A stretch of DNA of 64,000 bases, taken from assembly GCF_013393945.1 (NCBI RefSeq), contig NZ_CP040297.1:4682001-4746000 (forward strand), read 5' to 3'. Source of the DNA: Nostoc sp. TCL26-01 (GTDB lineage Bacteria > Cyanobacteriota > Cyanobacteriia > Cyanobacteriales > Nostocaceae). Below, piece by piece: positions 1 to 7,734 of the stretch; position 1 is the stretch's first letter; each line of letters begins with the position of its first letter. The notes below the pieces were generated by a model. That model was given only the letters and a program-made list of their open reading frames with translations. It ran no database searches and was not told the origin of the DNA. The position numbers and the translations under genes are program-made.

Positions 1-533
1 TTAAGTAAACCAAGACACGCTAGAGGATGCTGCAAAAATACTCTAAGTAGATACCGAGGTTCTTCTAGGGACAGCAAATCCATGCGATTGAGGCAATTAA
101 ATACTTTCCAGCATTCGTCATAAAAACGACGAATCCCGATTTGTTCATGAGGAAAATAAGCAGCAAGATTTTGCAAAAAATTGTCATAAATTCGCTCAAC
201 TTTCAAGTCTAAGCGGTTAGGTAAGTGGTAGTGAATTTGTACGGGATCAGCGATCGCCTCTATGCTAGTACCTACAGCTGCTAAAGCACGAGTCAGTAAA
301 TTCGTCGTTCCTTTGCTTCCTAAGCCGAAAATCATCGAAGCACCGACATCAAACCGATAACCTTGACGCTCAAAATAGCCAGCACTACCACCAGGAATCA
401 CGTAACTTTCTAGCACTAGCACCTTTGCACCCTTAGCTGCAAGTTGGGTTGCTGTGACTAACCCACCAATGCCAGAACCAATAACAATCACGTCAAATAA
501 AGAATTTCGGGAGTTAATGGAAGTTGCGGACAT
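1..533 (-). CDS. crtH: CrtH prolycopene isomerase, 5' part only
   Basis: Partial gene: the ATG is at 533 and the frame runs off the window start, so only about the first 177 residues are present. CrtH-family enzymes isomerise poly-cis-lycopene to all-trans-lycopene in carotenoid synthesis, using FAD. The N-terminus shows the dinucleotide-binding motif VIGSGIGGLVTATQLA, then VLVLESYVIPGGSAGYF and YRFDVGASMIFGLG, which I recognise as typical of cyanobacterial CrtH rather than of phytoene desaturase CrtP. The upstream side carries heptamer repeats and no obvious promoter. A CrtISO-like paralogue lies at 45807, so substrate specificity of either copy is inferred. Confidence is high for the family and good for the exact enzyme. 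Confidence 0.85.
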   Translation of the reverse strand, partial: MSATSINSRNSLFDVIVIGSGIGGLVTATQLAAKGAKVLVLESYVIPGGSAGYFERQGYRFDVGASMIFGLGSKGTTNLLTRALAAVGTSIEAIADPVQIHYHLPNRLDLKVERIYDNFLQNLAAYFPHEQIGIRRFYDECWKVFNCLNRMDLLSLEEPRYLLRVFLQHPLACLGLL

Positions 534-957
534 AAACGTTACACTTACATGAAATTAACTAAGAAGCCCGCATTTTATAATACTTCTATTTATGTGATGA
601 GTGCTGAGTGCTGTTAGCGGTAGCGGGGCGATGCAGCCCGTGCTGAGTAGTGACCATTGACCATTGACCATTGACTATTGACCATTGACCAATACACAAA
701 AAAGAGGGACGAGTCTGCTACCGCCGACCAATCCCGTCTGCCGATCCTTAAAGAGAGGAGAACACTGACTAATAATATAACTGTGATTGAGAATAGATGT
801 CAACTACTAATGAAAAATTTTTGCAATAATTTTGTCCGACTACCAATTTGAAACCAAATTTTTATAATTACGAATTACGAATTATGAATTAGGAATTACA
901 AGAAAGAGTATGATGATGTTTCAGTTCTTATAGAATTAAAAGTGGCTATTTCGGGCT
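534..957. repeat. Intergenic gap with heptamer repeats between crtH and upp
   Basis: No gene is visible in these 424 bases. Positions 597-691 hold tandem short repeats (GTGCTGA, then TGACCAT and TGACTAT units) with an embedded AGCGG-type unit at 608-646 that recurs at 3216, 54018 and 54049. Positions 866-900 hold a second repeat type built from AATTACG. Between them, 700-770 is non-repetitive and includes an AGAGAGGAGAAC stretch that does not precede any frame. Confidence 0.7.
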
Positions 958-1608
958 ATGACGGTACAACTGCGTGTTTACGTTCCTCCCCATCCTCTCA
1001 TCAAGCACTGGCTGGCAGTTGCCCGTGATGCTGCTACACCTTCAGTATTATTTCGTAGCGCCATAACTGAGTTAGGCAGGTGGCTGACTTATGAAGCGGC
1101 GCGGGAGTGGTTGCCAACGGAAGAAACAGTGGTACAAACTCCCTTAGATAGCTGTCCCGCAACTGTGATAAATCCCCAAATACCTGTGGCAGTTGTGCCG
1201 ATTTTGCGGGCAGGGTTAGGATTATTAGAAGGGGCGCAAACTCTCCTTCCTTTGGCTTCGATTTATCACTTGGGGTTGGTGCGTGATGAGGAGACACTAG
1301 AACCCTCGTGTTATTTGAATAAGTTACCAGCAAAATTTGACCCACAAACCAGAGTGTTGATTACCGATCCGATGTTAGCTACAGGAGGATCGATTATGAC
1401 AGCAATGGCAGAATTAGTACAACGTGGTGTTGACCCAGGATTGACACGCATCGTTTGTGTCGTAGCAGCCCCACCAGCTTTACAAAAATTGAGTGCAGCT
1501 TATCCTGGTCTAATAATTTACACAGCTACTATTGATGAAGTAGTTAATAACCAGGGTTTTATTGTACCAGGACTAGGAGATGCAGGCGATCGCATCTTCG
1601 GCACATAA
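958..1608 (+). CDS. upp: Uracil phosphoribosyltransferase
   Basis: This 216-residue protein converts uracil and PRPP to UMP in pyrimidine salvage, in the cytoplasm. The length is standard for Upp. Visible signatures are VPILRAGLGLLEGA in the middle, the PRPP-binding loop VLITDPMLATGGSIM near residues 133-147, and the uracil-binding end with IDEVVNNQGFIVPGLGDAGDR. The ATG at 958 is preceded by an AT-rich leader without a clear Shine-Dalgarno, as is frequent in cyanobacteria. It appears monocistronic: a repeat-bearing gap follows before the next gene. No anomalies were seen. Confidence 0.95.
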   Translation: MTVQLRVYVPPHPLIKHWLAVARDAATPSVLFRSAITELGRWLTYEAAREWLPTEETVVQTPLDSCPATVINPQIPVAVVPILRAGLGLLEGAQTLLPLASIYHLGLVRDEETLEPSCYLNKLPAKFDPQTRVLITDPMLATGGSIMTAMAELVQRGVDPGLTRIVCVVAAPPALQKLSAAYPGLIIYTATIDEVVNNQGFIVPGLGDAGDRIFGT

Positions 1609-1650
1609 GCTAGTATGCACCTAGAGCAGGAAAATAGTTTATGAGAATTT

Positions 1651-1733
1651 TGTCAGTGGTCATTCGTCAGTAGTCATTAGCAATAATTTGCCTAGACAAA
1701 CAAATGACAACCGACAACTAACAACTGACACCC
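1651..1733. repeat. Short tandem repeats between upp and the YtxH-like gene
   Basis: Degenerate heptamers of the GTCAGTAGTCATT and ACAACTGACA type occupy the gap. They resemble the repeat blocks elsewhere in the window but are more decayed. Confidence 0.5.
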
Positions 1734-1776
1734 ATAACGTAGTAAAAATTAAAAGTTGCTTCAAGGCGGTAAAGTT

Positions 1777-2127
1777 ATGAGTCAGCGTGATGGTTTTGCT
1801 AGTGGCTTTTTAGCAGGGGCAGTATTTGGCAGTGTCGTCGGCGGTATTTTAGGCGCTGTGATTGCTTCCAGACGAGATGACGAATTGATTGAAGAAGGGA
1901 AAGAACAGGTTAACGGTTCCACAGACAATAAAAGAGTTTCCGCTAAACGTCGTCAGATGATGTCTTCTGAGGGTGAGAATCTGGAAATAGAATCGGCAAG
2001 GCGATCGCTAGAAGATAAAATTGCTCAGTTAAATGCCACAATCGATGAAGTCAGGAAGCATCTAGGCAACGTCAACGGTACACCAACTCAGTCTACAGGC
2101 GATCGTTCTCCCAGTACAGATGCTTAA
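1777..2127 (+). CDS. YtxH-like small membrane-anchored protein
   Basis: The protein has 116 residues from ATG 1777. A TTG at 1756 is in frame, but AGGCGG at 1763-1768 is a good ribosome binding site for 1777. Residues about 7-29 form one glycine/alanine-rich hydrophobic segment (FASGFLAGAVFGSVVGGILG), followed directly by SRRDDELIEEGKEQ and a charged, probably helical tail with EDKIAQLNATIDEVRKHLG. One N-terminal glycine-rich membrane segment plus a coiled tail is the pattern of YtxH/gas-vesicle-like proteins. The function is unknown. The C-terminal 20 residues are low-complexity Ser/Thr. The family call is tentative. Confidence 0.6.
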   Translation: MSQRDGFASGFLAGAVFGSVVGGILGAVIASRRDDELIEEGKEQVNGSTDNKRVSAKRRQMMSSEGENLEIESARRSLEDKIAQLNATIDEVRKHLGNVNGTPTQSTGDRSPSTDA

Positions 2128-2290
2128 AAAATTCTGTAGATAGTTTTTATCTCTTAATTAAACCCACCATCCTCCACGCCCGATTCCCATGACGGTTAAT
2201 GCGGCAAGGATCTGCATACCTCATAGCATAGACTGAATTAAAATCTATAATATGACCGCTTTTGACACTTAGTAGGAAACAAATACATCC

Positions 2291-2569
2291 ATGAATCTAC
2301 TGATTACTACCCTCGTTACCTTCATAACCATTTACAGTTACTTGTTGATTATTCGAGTTCTATTAACCTGGTTCCCCAATATCAACTGGTATAACCAACC
2401 ATTTTCCGCTTTAAGCCAAATAACTGATCCTTATTTAAATCTCTTCCGTTCCATTATCCCCCCCCTGGGTGGCATGGATTTTTCCCCAATCCTCGCTTTT
2501 TTGGTACTAACTTTAACTAGCGATTTCCTCAAAACCCTCACGACTCTACCATTTGCCCAGGGATTTTAA
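2291..2569 (+). CDS. YggT family membrane protein
   Basis: This 92-residue integral membrane protein has two hydrophobic segments (about residues 4-28 and 63-83) separated by a loop with LTWFPNINWYNQPFSAL and ITDPYLNLFRSIIPPLGG, the hallmark of YggT/Ycf19 proteins. Homologues are linked to osmotic stress, thylakoid organisation or cell division, so no precise role is claimed here. ATG 2291 has only a weak upstream signal. The gene is convergent with 2640-3128, and a GTAGAGACG hairpin at 2591-2620 lies between the two stops. Confidence 0.85.
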   Translation: MNLLITTLVTFITIYSYLLIIRVLLTWFPNINWYNQPFSALSQITDPYLNLFRSIIPPLGGMDFSPILAFLVLTLTSDFLKTLTTLPFAQGF

Positions 2570-2590
2570 TTCTCACTCTCCACAGACTCC

Positions 2591-2620
2591 GTAGAGACGT
2601 GAGGTCAACAGCGTCTCTAC
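2591..2620. terminator. GTAGAGACG hairpin between convergent genes
   Basis: GTAGAGACG (2591-2599) pairs perfectly with CGTCTCTAC (2612-2620) over a 12-base loop. It lies between the ends of two convergent genes, and related palindromes sit at other gene ends (41810, 47351). There is no long T run, so a terminator role is inferred from location. Confidence 0.5.
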
Positions 2621-2639
2621 AAGTCTCATCATCTCACTT

Positions 2640-3128
2640 CTACTTGCGGACTTGAGCGCTAAATCCAGATGCTTTAAACTGCTTCAGTTTCAGAGGTAAT
2701 GGCTGATTTGCAGGTACAGAAATTCTCAACTCAAAATCGCTAGTTCCCGGTGGAACTTCGGCAATAGAACCTAGACGAGTACGGTTTTGTAATATCGGAT
2801 CGTTATTGGCATCATAGATGCGCCCGAAGATATCTGCATCGTAGACAGTCTTATATGTACCATTTTCTGCTTTACCAGTGACAATAAAACAGTTAGCCGC
2901 CCCACTACCCGAACTAGTGACAGCACCCTTAGCCAGTTCTGCTGGGCATTCCTGATATGACAAGTCTGACAATTTAATCTGAGTCAAAGCTAAAGCCGAG
3001 GGTGTCCATATCCACGAGACAACGGCTATCAAGCCAGAAATCACTATGGTTGTCATTAGTCGTGAATAGTAGCATTTAGCTAACAACAAAAAATTCAATA
3101 ATAGCGGTGTACTGTTTTTCTTTTTCAT
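2640..3128 (-). CDS. Predicted exported protein of unknown function
   Basis: I do not recognise the family. The frame can start at ATG 3128 (162 residues), at an upstream codon near 3152, or at an internal ATG near 3056. From 3128 the protein begins MKKKNSTPLLL and has a hydrophobic stretch (TTIVISGLIAVVSWIW) followed by SALALTQIK, which looks like a signal peptide with cleavage near ALA. The mature part carries two cysteines (YQECPAEL and AANCFIVTG) that could form a disulfide, and acidic and basic segments typical of a small periplasmic beta protein. It is convergent with the YggT gene and preceded by a large repeat block. Confidence 0.7.
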   Translation of the reverse strand: MKKKNSTPLLLNFLLLAKCYYSRLMTTIVISGLIAVVSWIWTPSALALTQIKLSDLSYQECPAELAKGAVTSSGSGAANCFIVTGKAENGTYKTVYDADIFGRIYDANNDPILQNRTRLGSIAEVPPGTSDFELRISVPANQPLPLKLKQFKASGFSAQVRK

Positions 3129-3185
3129 ATCTGTATTAAGGTAGCAAGTCAACCTAACTAAACTTTATACCGATGAGGGGAGATT

Positions 3186-3416
3186 AGGGGATAGGAGATA
3201 GGGTGGAGTGAGGGAGTGCTGTTAGCGGTAGCGCGGCGTTTAGCCGGTGCTGAGTGAGGGGTGCAGGGGTGTGAACAGTGAACAGTGAACGTTTATTAAC
3301 TGGTAACTGATAACTGTTAACTGGTCACTGGTAACTGATTTGGTAGGGGAGCAGGGGAGAAGAAGAAATGATAATGACCACTGACTATTGACTATTGACC
3401 AATGACTAACGACTTT
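3186..3416. repeat. Composite short-repeat block, copy A
   Basis: The block contains GAGTGAG/GTGCTGA heptamers, an AGCGG-type unit at 3216-3254, then a composite motif (GTGAACAGTGAACGTTTATTAAC, TGGTAACTGATAACTG, TGATTTGGTAGGGG) at about 3261-3360, ending in TGACTATTGACCAATGAC. The composite motif recurs at 11507, 45062 and 45622. No gene is visible in the gap before 3469. Confidence 0.85.
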
Positions 3417-3468
3417 TATTTAACTTTTGTAATAATTATTAAATCAGACCCTTGATCAATATCACATT

Positions 3469-4080
3469 ATGACTCCCGATGAGATTACAACAGTTTTGCA
3501 AACAGCCTTTCATCGTTGTGATGCAGCTAGCTGTCCTCTCACTGCTACGCAAAAGGAGATATTATTGCAATTGGTCGAGGAACTTTATCGGCAATCTCAT
3601 TCGGGAAACTTAGATACTGTCAATCCTTTAGACGAACTCACTCCAGAAGAATTAGAGATATTTTTAGGGTTCGTCAAAACCGAAGAACAAAAAAACCGCA
3701 CTTGGAAAGTACAGTTACTAAACGATTGGCTGCATGAGAACGATTCGGGACAGGTGCAGTTTATTCGTGAACGTTATGGCTTGCAATGGTTAAATCGGGT
3801 TGAGTCATATCACTTTGACAAGTATGCTTATTTTGAAGATGCCCTAAGAATTAGAGTAGGCGATCGCATTGAAGTTGCCAATGCCCTGTGGGAATGGGTG
3901 CAAGATGATGGCCCCTGTACACGAGAATGGTTTCTGGTGAACGTAATCAAGATTGATGAAATTAGCAATGGTGCTGATTCTATAACTAACTGCGTTGTTC
4001 GCTTCTACAACGGCGCTGAGTACGAAATTGTAGGTGTCTACGAATGGAACCGCTACAACTGGCGCTGGCCGAAACAGTAG
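3469..4080 (+). CDS. Conserved cyanobacterial protein of unknown function
   Basis: This 203-residue soluble protein has no signal peptide or membrane segment. The N-terminal half is helical and acidic (LTPEELEIFLGFVKTEEQKNR). The C-terminal half is rich in aromatic residues, with RIRVGDRIEVANALWEWVQ, TREWFLVNVIKI and a tail YEWNRYNWRWPKQ, suggesting a small beta domain of SH3-like size. Two cysteines sit near residues 17 and 22. ATG 3469 follows directly after the repeat block. I recall similar hypothetical proteins in filamentous cyanobacteria, but no function. Confidence 0.75.
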   Translation: MTPDEITTVLQTAFHRCDAASCPLTATQKEILLQLVEELYRQSHSGNLDTVNPLDELTPEELEIFLGFVKTEEQKNRTWKVQLLNDWLHENDSGQVQFIRERYGLQWLNRVESYHFDKYAYFEDALRIRVGDRIEVANALWEWVQDDGPCTREWFLVNVIKIDEISNGADSITNCVVRFYNGAEYEIVGVYEWNRYNWRWPKQ

Positions 4081-4193
4081 TTGGAGTCAGGGATAGAGAA
4101 ATTAGCGAATATTAAGGTAATTCAACCCCTATACTCAGTACAGGTTACTTGAGTGTCTCGTTTCCAGCTTTGAATATTATCTATATTTGGCAA

Positions 4194-5177
4194 ATGTCGT
4201 CCTTTATCGAAACTAGTCTACTATTAGCTACAACTTTTTATCAAGCGATCGCTTGCAGGATAGAAGATAGAAATCCACCACCAGGACAACTAATTGATGT
4301 GGGAGGACATCGCTTGCACCTTTACACTTTGGGAAAATCTAGTCCCACTCTTCCCACGGTTGTCTTAGAACATAGTTTAGGTGGTATTGAAGGTTATTTA
4401 CTGGTACAAGAAATAGCCAAGCTGACACAAGTTTGTATTTATGATCGTGCTGGATATGGGTGGAGTGATTATAGTCCTCATCCCCGCACTAGTGAACAAA
4501 TTGTCAAAGAGTTAAATTCACTCCTTACGCAAGCAGAGATTGCCCCACCTTATATACTTGTAGGCAATTCCTTCGGTAGCTATAACGTGAGATTATATGC
4601 ACATTATTTCCCAGAAAAAGTAGTAGGAATAGTTCTGACTGATGGACTCCATGAAACTGGAATGTTAAAAATGTCTATCTATTTACAAGGGTTAAAATTA
4701 TTTTTTATTTCCGGATTTATCATGTCAATCTTAGGGTCAATTTTTGGGATTATTCGCTTACTGAAAGTGATGGGAACATTTGAATTGATTAAACCAGAAT
4801 TAAGAAAATATTCATCAGAATATTTAAAACCTATCAAACGTTCTTTCTGCCGCCCCCAGCATTGGATTACCATGATTCGGGAACTATTCAATTTAGATAC
4901 AAGTAGTCGCCAAATTCTATCAAATAGTCAGTCGGGAACAATACCCATAGTTAGTATCAAAGCTCATACTTTTTTCCATCCATCCATGTGGACTACTTTT
5001 TTACCAATAGCGGCTGCCAATGATTTGCGGGAACAAATGCACAGACAAATCCTTAATTTATCTACAGATTGTACACAACTTCAAGCTCATCAAAGTGGAC
5101 ATTTTGTTTGGATTGATCAACCAGAGATAATTTTGAGTGCTGTTCAAATGATTATAGAAAAGCTAAAAAGACAATAG
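4194..5177 (+). CDS. Alpha/beta hydrolase
   Basis: ATG 4194 gives 327 residues; an in-frame TTG at 4149 would add 15 but lacks support. Seen: an oxyanion-loop region VVLEHSLGGIEG, IYDRAGYGWSD (the strand 4 region), the nucleophile elbow GNSFGSYNVR (Ser in G-N-S-F-G), a lipophilic insertion LKLFFISGFIMSILGSIFGI that forms a lid or membrane contact, and a C-terminal QSGHFVWIDQPE that supplies the catalytic His. The fold is that of the lipase/haloperoxidase hydrolases. The substrate is unknown, and the hydrophobic lid hints at a lipid or ester. It stands 22 bases upstream of the next gene. Confidence 0.85.
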   Translation: MSSFIETSLLLATTFYQAIACRIEDRNPPPGQLIDVGGHRLHLYTLGKSSPTLPTVVLEHSLGGIEGYLLVQEIAKLTQVCIYDRAGYGWSDYSPHPRTSEQIVKELNSLLTQAEIAPPYILVGNSFGSYNVRLYAHYFPEKVVGIVLTDGLHETGMLKMSIYLQGLKLFFISGFIMSILGSIFGIIRLLKVMGTFELIKPELRKYSSEYLKPIKRSFCRPQHWITMIRELFNLDTSSRQILSNSQSGTIPIVSIKAHTFFHPSMWTTFLPIAAANDLREQMHRQILNLSTDCTQLQAHQSGHFVWIDQPEIILSAVQMIIEKLKRQ

Positions 5178-5199
5178 AAGTAATTACGATTTAATTCCG

Positions 5200-6105
5200 A
5201 TGCGCCGAGACTCAATTTTTTACAAATTATTTCAACAATATCCTACTCTGTTATTTGAATTATTAACAGATCCTCCAACTAATGCGGATGCTTATCGATT
5301 TGATTCTGTAGCTGTTAAAGAACCTAAATTTGAAATTGACGGGGTATTTTTACCACCAGAAAATGCAGGCGCAGGGGTAGTCTATTTCTGTGAGGTGCAA
5401 TTTCAGCGAGACGAACAGCTTTATGCAAGAGTATTTGCTGAGTCTTCACTATATTTCTACCGCAACTCTACTAGATTTAGCGACTGGCAGGCAGTAATTA
5501 TTTATCCATCTCACAAGATTGAACAAAGTAACGTTTATCCCCATCGTGGATTTCTAAATAGTGAGCAAGTGCATCGAGTATATTTAGATGAATTAGGCGA
5601 TATTCGCTCTTTGCCTTTATGGATAGCAGTTATGGTACTAACTACCTTAGAAGAAACCCAAGTACCAGAAGCAGCCAGATATTTGTTAACCAAAACCAAT
5701 CAAGAATCATCATCGATAGCAAGTCGCGCCATAATAGAAATGATTACAACGATTATGGTCTACAAGTTTGAAAAATTGAGCCGAGGAGAGGTAGAACAAA
5801 TGCTAGGGATAACGCTACAACAAACGCGAGTTTATCAAGAAATTAAGGAAGAAGGACGGGAAGAAGGACGGGAAGAAGGACGGGAAGAGGGACGGGAAGA
5901 AGGACGGGAAGAGGGACGAGAGGAAGCTACAATAAATTTAATTATTAGACTTTTGACGAAGCGATTTGGAGAACTATCTGAGGAAATGCGTTCTTCTGTT
6001 TCTAGTTTACCCTTACCTATTCTTGAAGATTTATCTGAAGCATTGTTAGATTTTACCAGCTTGGCTGATTTACAGGCTTGGTTAGCAGCAGTTCGTAGTT
6101 ACTAA
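5200..6105 (+). CDS. Rpn/DUF2887-type protein with EEGR repeats
   Basis: The protein has 301 residues. The N-terminus MRRDSIFYKLFQQYPTLLF and the segment VVYFCEVQFQRDEQLYARVF match the DUF2887 proteins related to Rpn (PD-(D/E)XK) nucleases and transposase-like families; E-V-Q in FCEVQF is the likely ExQ/ExK catalytic strand and the FEIDGVF aspartate its partner. Residues about 217-242 are six to seven perfect EEGR repeats coded by a 12-bp tandem repeat at 5847-5928. The C-terminus (LLTKRFGELSEEMRSSVSSLPLPILEDLSEALLDF) is the DUF4351-like helical tail. Such genes are multicopy in filamentous cyanobacteria. Its function is not established. Confidence 0.85.
   Translation: MRRDSIFYKLFQQYPTLLFELLTDPPTNADAYRFDSVAVKEPKFEIDGVFLPPENAGAGVVYFCEVQFQRDEQLYARVFAESSLYFYRNSTRFSDWQAVIIYPSHKIEQSNVYPHRGFLNSEQVHRVYLDELGDIRSLPLWIAVMVLTTLEETQVPEAARYLLTKTNQESSSIASRAIIEMITTIMVYKFEKLSRGEVEQMLGITLQQTRVYQEIKEEGREEGREEGREEGREEGREEGREEATINLIIRLLTKRFGELSEEMRSSVSSLPLPILEDLSEALLDFTSLADLQAWLAAVRSY
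5847..5928 (+). repeat. 12-bp coding tandem repeat (EEGR)n
   Basis: The unit GAAGAAGGACGG is repeated about 6.5 times with A/G third-position variation. It codes for EEGR units between the nuclease-like domain and the C-terminal helical domain. Copy number is likely to vary between strains. Confidence 0.9.
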
Positions 6106-6162
6106 AAAACTTTTTTCTCAGCTTCAGCACTCTTATTTTTCAATATAGGTTAATTAAAAACA

Positions 6163-6546
6163 ATGGATAGTATTGATAAGCTATTAGCTGAAATTCACTC
6201 TGAATATAGTGGCGAACAACTAAAGCAGTTGCAGCAAAAGCCTAACTTAGTCAAGCCAACTACATCCAACAAATCAGCAGCAGTCATAGATAACTTATTA
6301 GCAGAAGTTCAGGCTGACTTTGCAGCAAAAGATGCAGCCCAGGAGTTAGAAAAGCAGCAAGAATTAGAAAAACAAAGAATTCAACAAGAGCAAATTAAGG
6401 CTCAACAAAAAGAAGCTTTGCAAAATCGAGCAAAAGATTGGTTAAAAAAATTAGACCCATTTTCTCCAGAAGGACTTTGGTTTGAAAGATTTTCTGAGAA
6501 TTATCGTTCTAAATTAGAGGCAGCGATGGAATATCTACAAAAGTGA
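6163..6546 (+). CDS. Coiled-coil conserved protein of unknown function
   Basis: This is a 127-residue soluble protein. MDSIDKLLAEIHSEY at the start is echoed at about residue 42 by AVIDNLLAEVQADF, a possible internal duplication of a short helix. Residues about 57-93 are a highly charged Gln/Glu/Lys helix expected to be coiled coil. The end (AKDWLKKLDPFSPEGLWFERFSENYRSKLEAAMEYLQ) looks globular and conserved. I recall homologues in other filamentous cyanobacteria annotated only as hypothetical. Confidence 0.75.
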   Translation: MDSIDKLLAEIHSEYSGEQLKQLQQKPNLVKPTTSNKSAAVIDNLLAEVQADFAAKDAAQELEKQQELEKQRIQQEQIKAQQKEALQNRAKDWLKKLDPFSPEGLWFERFSENYRSKLEAAMEYLQK

Positions 6547-6559
6547 ACTAACGATTGTT

Positions 6560-6901
6560 TTACTGAGAATTTTCTGAAGAAAAATGTTTTACAGCCCATT
6601 CGTGCATGGCATAAAGAATTGGTTGTAAACTTGTTCCTAGTGGTGTTAATGAATATTCTACCTTGGGGGGGATTTGTGCATAAACCTCTCGATGTATAAT
6701 GCCGTCTTCTTCCATTTCTCGAAGTTGCTGGGTGAGCATCTTTTGTGTAATTCCTGGTAAAGCTCGTTGCAACTCACCAAATCGTTTTATTCCTGACATT
6801 AATTCTCTGATTATTAAAACCTTCCAGCGTCCGCCGATTATTTTTAAAGTAGTTTCCACCTCACAAGACAGCCTGCGATCATTTTCTGCTTCAGCTTTCA
6901 T
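6560..6901 (-). CDS. HxlR family transcriptional regulator
   Basis: The 113-residue winged-helix protein has the HxlR pattern: CEVETTLKIIGGRWKVLIIRELM at the start, then KRFGELQRALPGITQKMLTQQLREMEEDGIIHREVY, then PPKVEYSLTPLGTSLQPIL. The cysteine in the N-terminal LSCEVE is the residue that in HxlR/YodB-type regulators senses quinones, diamide or other electrophiles. It is transcribed divergently from an azoreductase gene (7037), the usual partner of such sensors. The intergenic dyads at 6904-6917 and 6979-6994 are likely operators, the first lying just upstream of its own start codon, which suggests autorepression. Confidence 0.9.
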   Translation of the reverse strand: MKAEAENDRRLSCEVETTLKIIGGRWKVLIIRELMSGIKRFGELQRALPGITQKMLTQQLREMEEDGIIHREVYAQIPPKVEYSLTPLGTSLQPILYAMHEWAVKHFSSENSQ

Positions 6902-6903
6902 AG

Positions 6904-6994
6904 TTACTTTTTAGTAAGTATCTAACTTTCGAGTGCCTACTTTTATATTAACTGTACATAGTTTAAAGTCGATTGGACAAGTATTTTGATACTT
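6904..6994. promoter_or_regulatory. Candidate HxlR operators in divergent promoter region
   Basis: Two inverted repeats are visible: TTACT-TTTT-AGTAA at 6904-6917 and AAGTAT-TTTG-ATACTT at 6979-6994. Both contain the TACT/AGTA-like half-sites known for HxlR-type regulators such as YodB. One lies immediately upstream of the regulator ATG, the other about 43 bases upstream of the azoreductase ATG. Binding is inferred. Confidence 0.55.
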
Positions 6995-7036
6995 AGTCCT
7001 ACTTTCTTTGTATGCCTATCTTTGAGGAATTTAACT

Positions 7037-7660
7037 ATGGCGAATATTCTCCACATTGATACTAGTCCTCGTGGCGATCGCTCTATTTCTCGTACACTCT
7101 CTTATGAGTTTATTACATCCTGGAAAGATACTCATACTGATGATACCGTTACTTACAGAGATTTAGGCCACAATCCTGTTCCCCATGTGGACGAACCGTG
7201 GATTGCTGCTGCTTTTACACCGCCAGATCAACGTACACCGGAACTCAATGAGGTCATTGAGTTGTCTGATAGCCTGATTGACGAATTTTTAGCTGCTGAT
7301 CGCTACGTTTTTGGTGTGCCGATGTATAACTTGAATATACCCTCTACTTTTAAAGCCTACATTGACCAAATTGTGCGAGTGGGACGCACCTTTACAATGG
7401 ATGCCAACGGCTACAAAGGTTTAGTGGATAGCAGTAAAAAAGTTTTGATCATTACATCCCGTGGTGGTACGTATCCACCAGGAACCCCCTACGCAGCTTA
7501 CGATTTTCAAGAAAACTATCTTCGTGCTATTTTAGGTTTCATCGGTTTAACTGAGATAACTTTCATTCACGCTGATAGCCTTAACTTGGGTGATGATGCG
7601 AGACAAAAATCTCTAGCTCTAGCTAAGGATGCGATCGCTCAAGCTGTAACTAATTGGTAA
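7037..7660 (+). CDS. azoR: FMN-dependent NADH-azoreductase
   Basis: The start is ATG 7037 (207 residues), because the conserved MANILHIDTSPRGDRSISR begins there; an in-frame codon at 6986 would add an unlikely hydrophobic tail. The flavodoxin-like fold binds FMN at the S-P-R-G-D-R-S loop, at VFGVPMYNLNIPSTFKAYID (the MYNF-like motif) and at ITSRGGTY. These enzymes reduce quinones and azo dyes with NADH and protect against electrophiles. The neighbouring HxlR regulator supports a quinone/electrophile detoxification unit. AGGAAT at 7025-7030 is a plausible ribosome binding site. Confidence 0.92.
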   Translation: MANILHIDTSPRGDRSISRTLSYEFITSWKDTHTDDTVTYRDLGHNPVPHVDEPWIAAAFTPPDQRTPELNEVIELSDSLIDEFLAADRYVFGVPMYNLNIPSTFKAYIDQIVRVGRTFTMDANGYKGLVDSSKKVLIITSRGGTYPPGTPYAAYDFQENYLRAILGFIGLTEITFIHADSLNLGDDARQKSLALAKDAIAQAVTNW

Positions 7661-7678
7661 CTCATCTAAAAACTCAAA

Positions 7679-7713
7679 CAAAAAAGCGCCACCCTCACGG
7701 GTGGCGCTTTTTT
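7679..7713. terminator. Bidirectional intrinsic terminator
   Basis: A perfect stem AGCGCCACCC / GGGTGGCGCT with loop TCAC is flanked by A's on the left and by six T's on the right. It lies between the ends of azoR (+) and psbA (-) and can stop transcription in both directions. Confidence 0.9.
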
Positions 7714-7734
7714 GAATTAAACTCAACTCAAAGA

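Noticed and set aside
1034..1345. 103-residue frame antisense to upp
   Set aside because: A shadow of upp with no start signal and no recognisable sequence.
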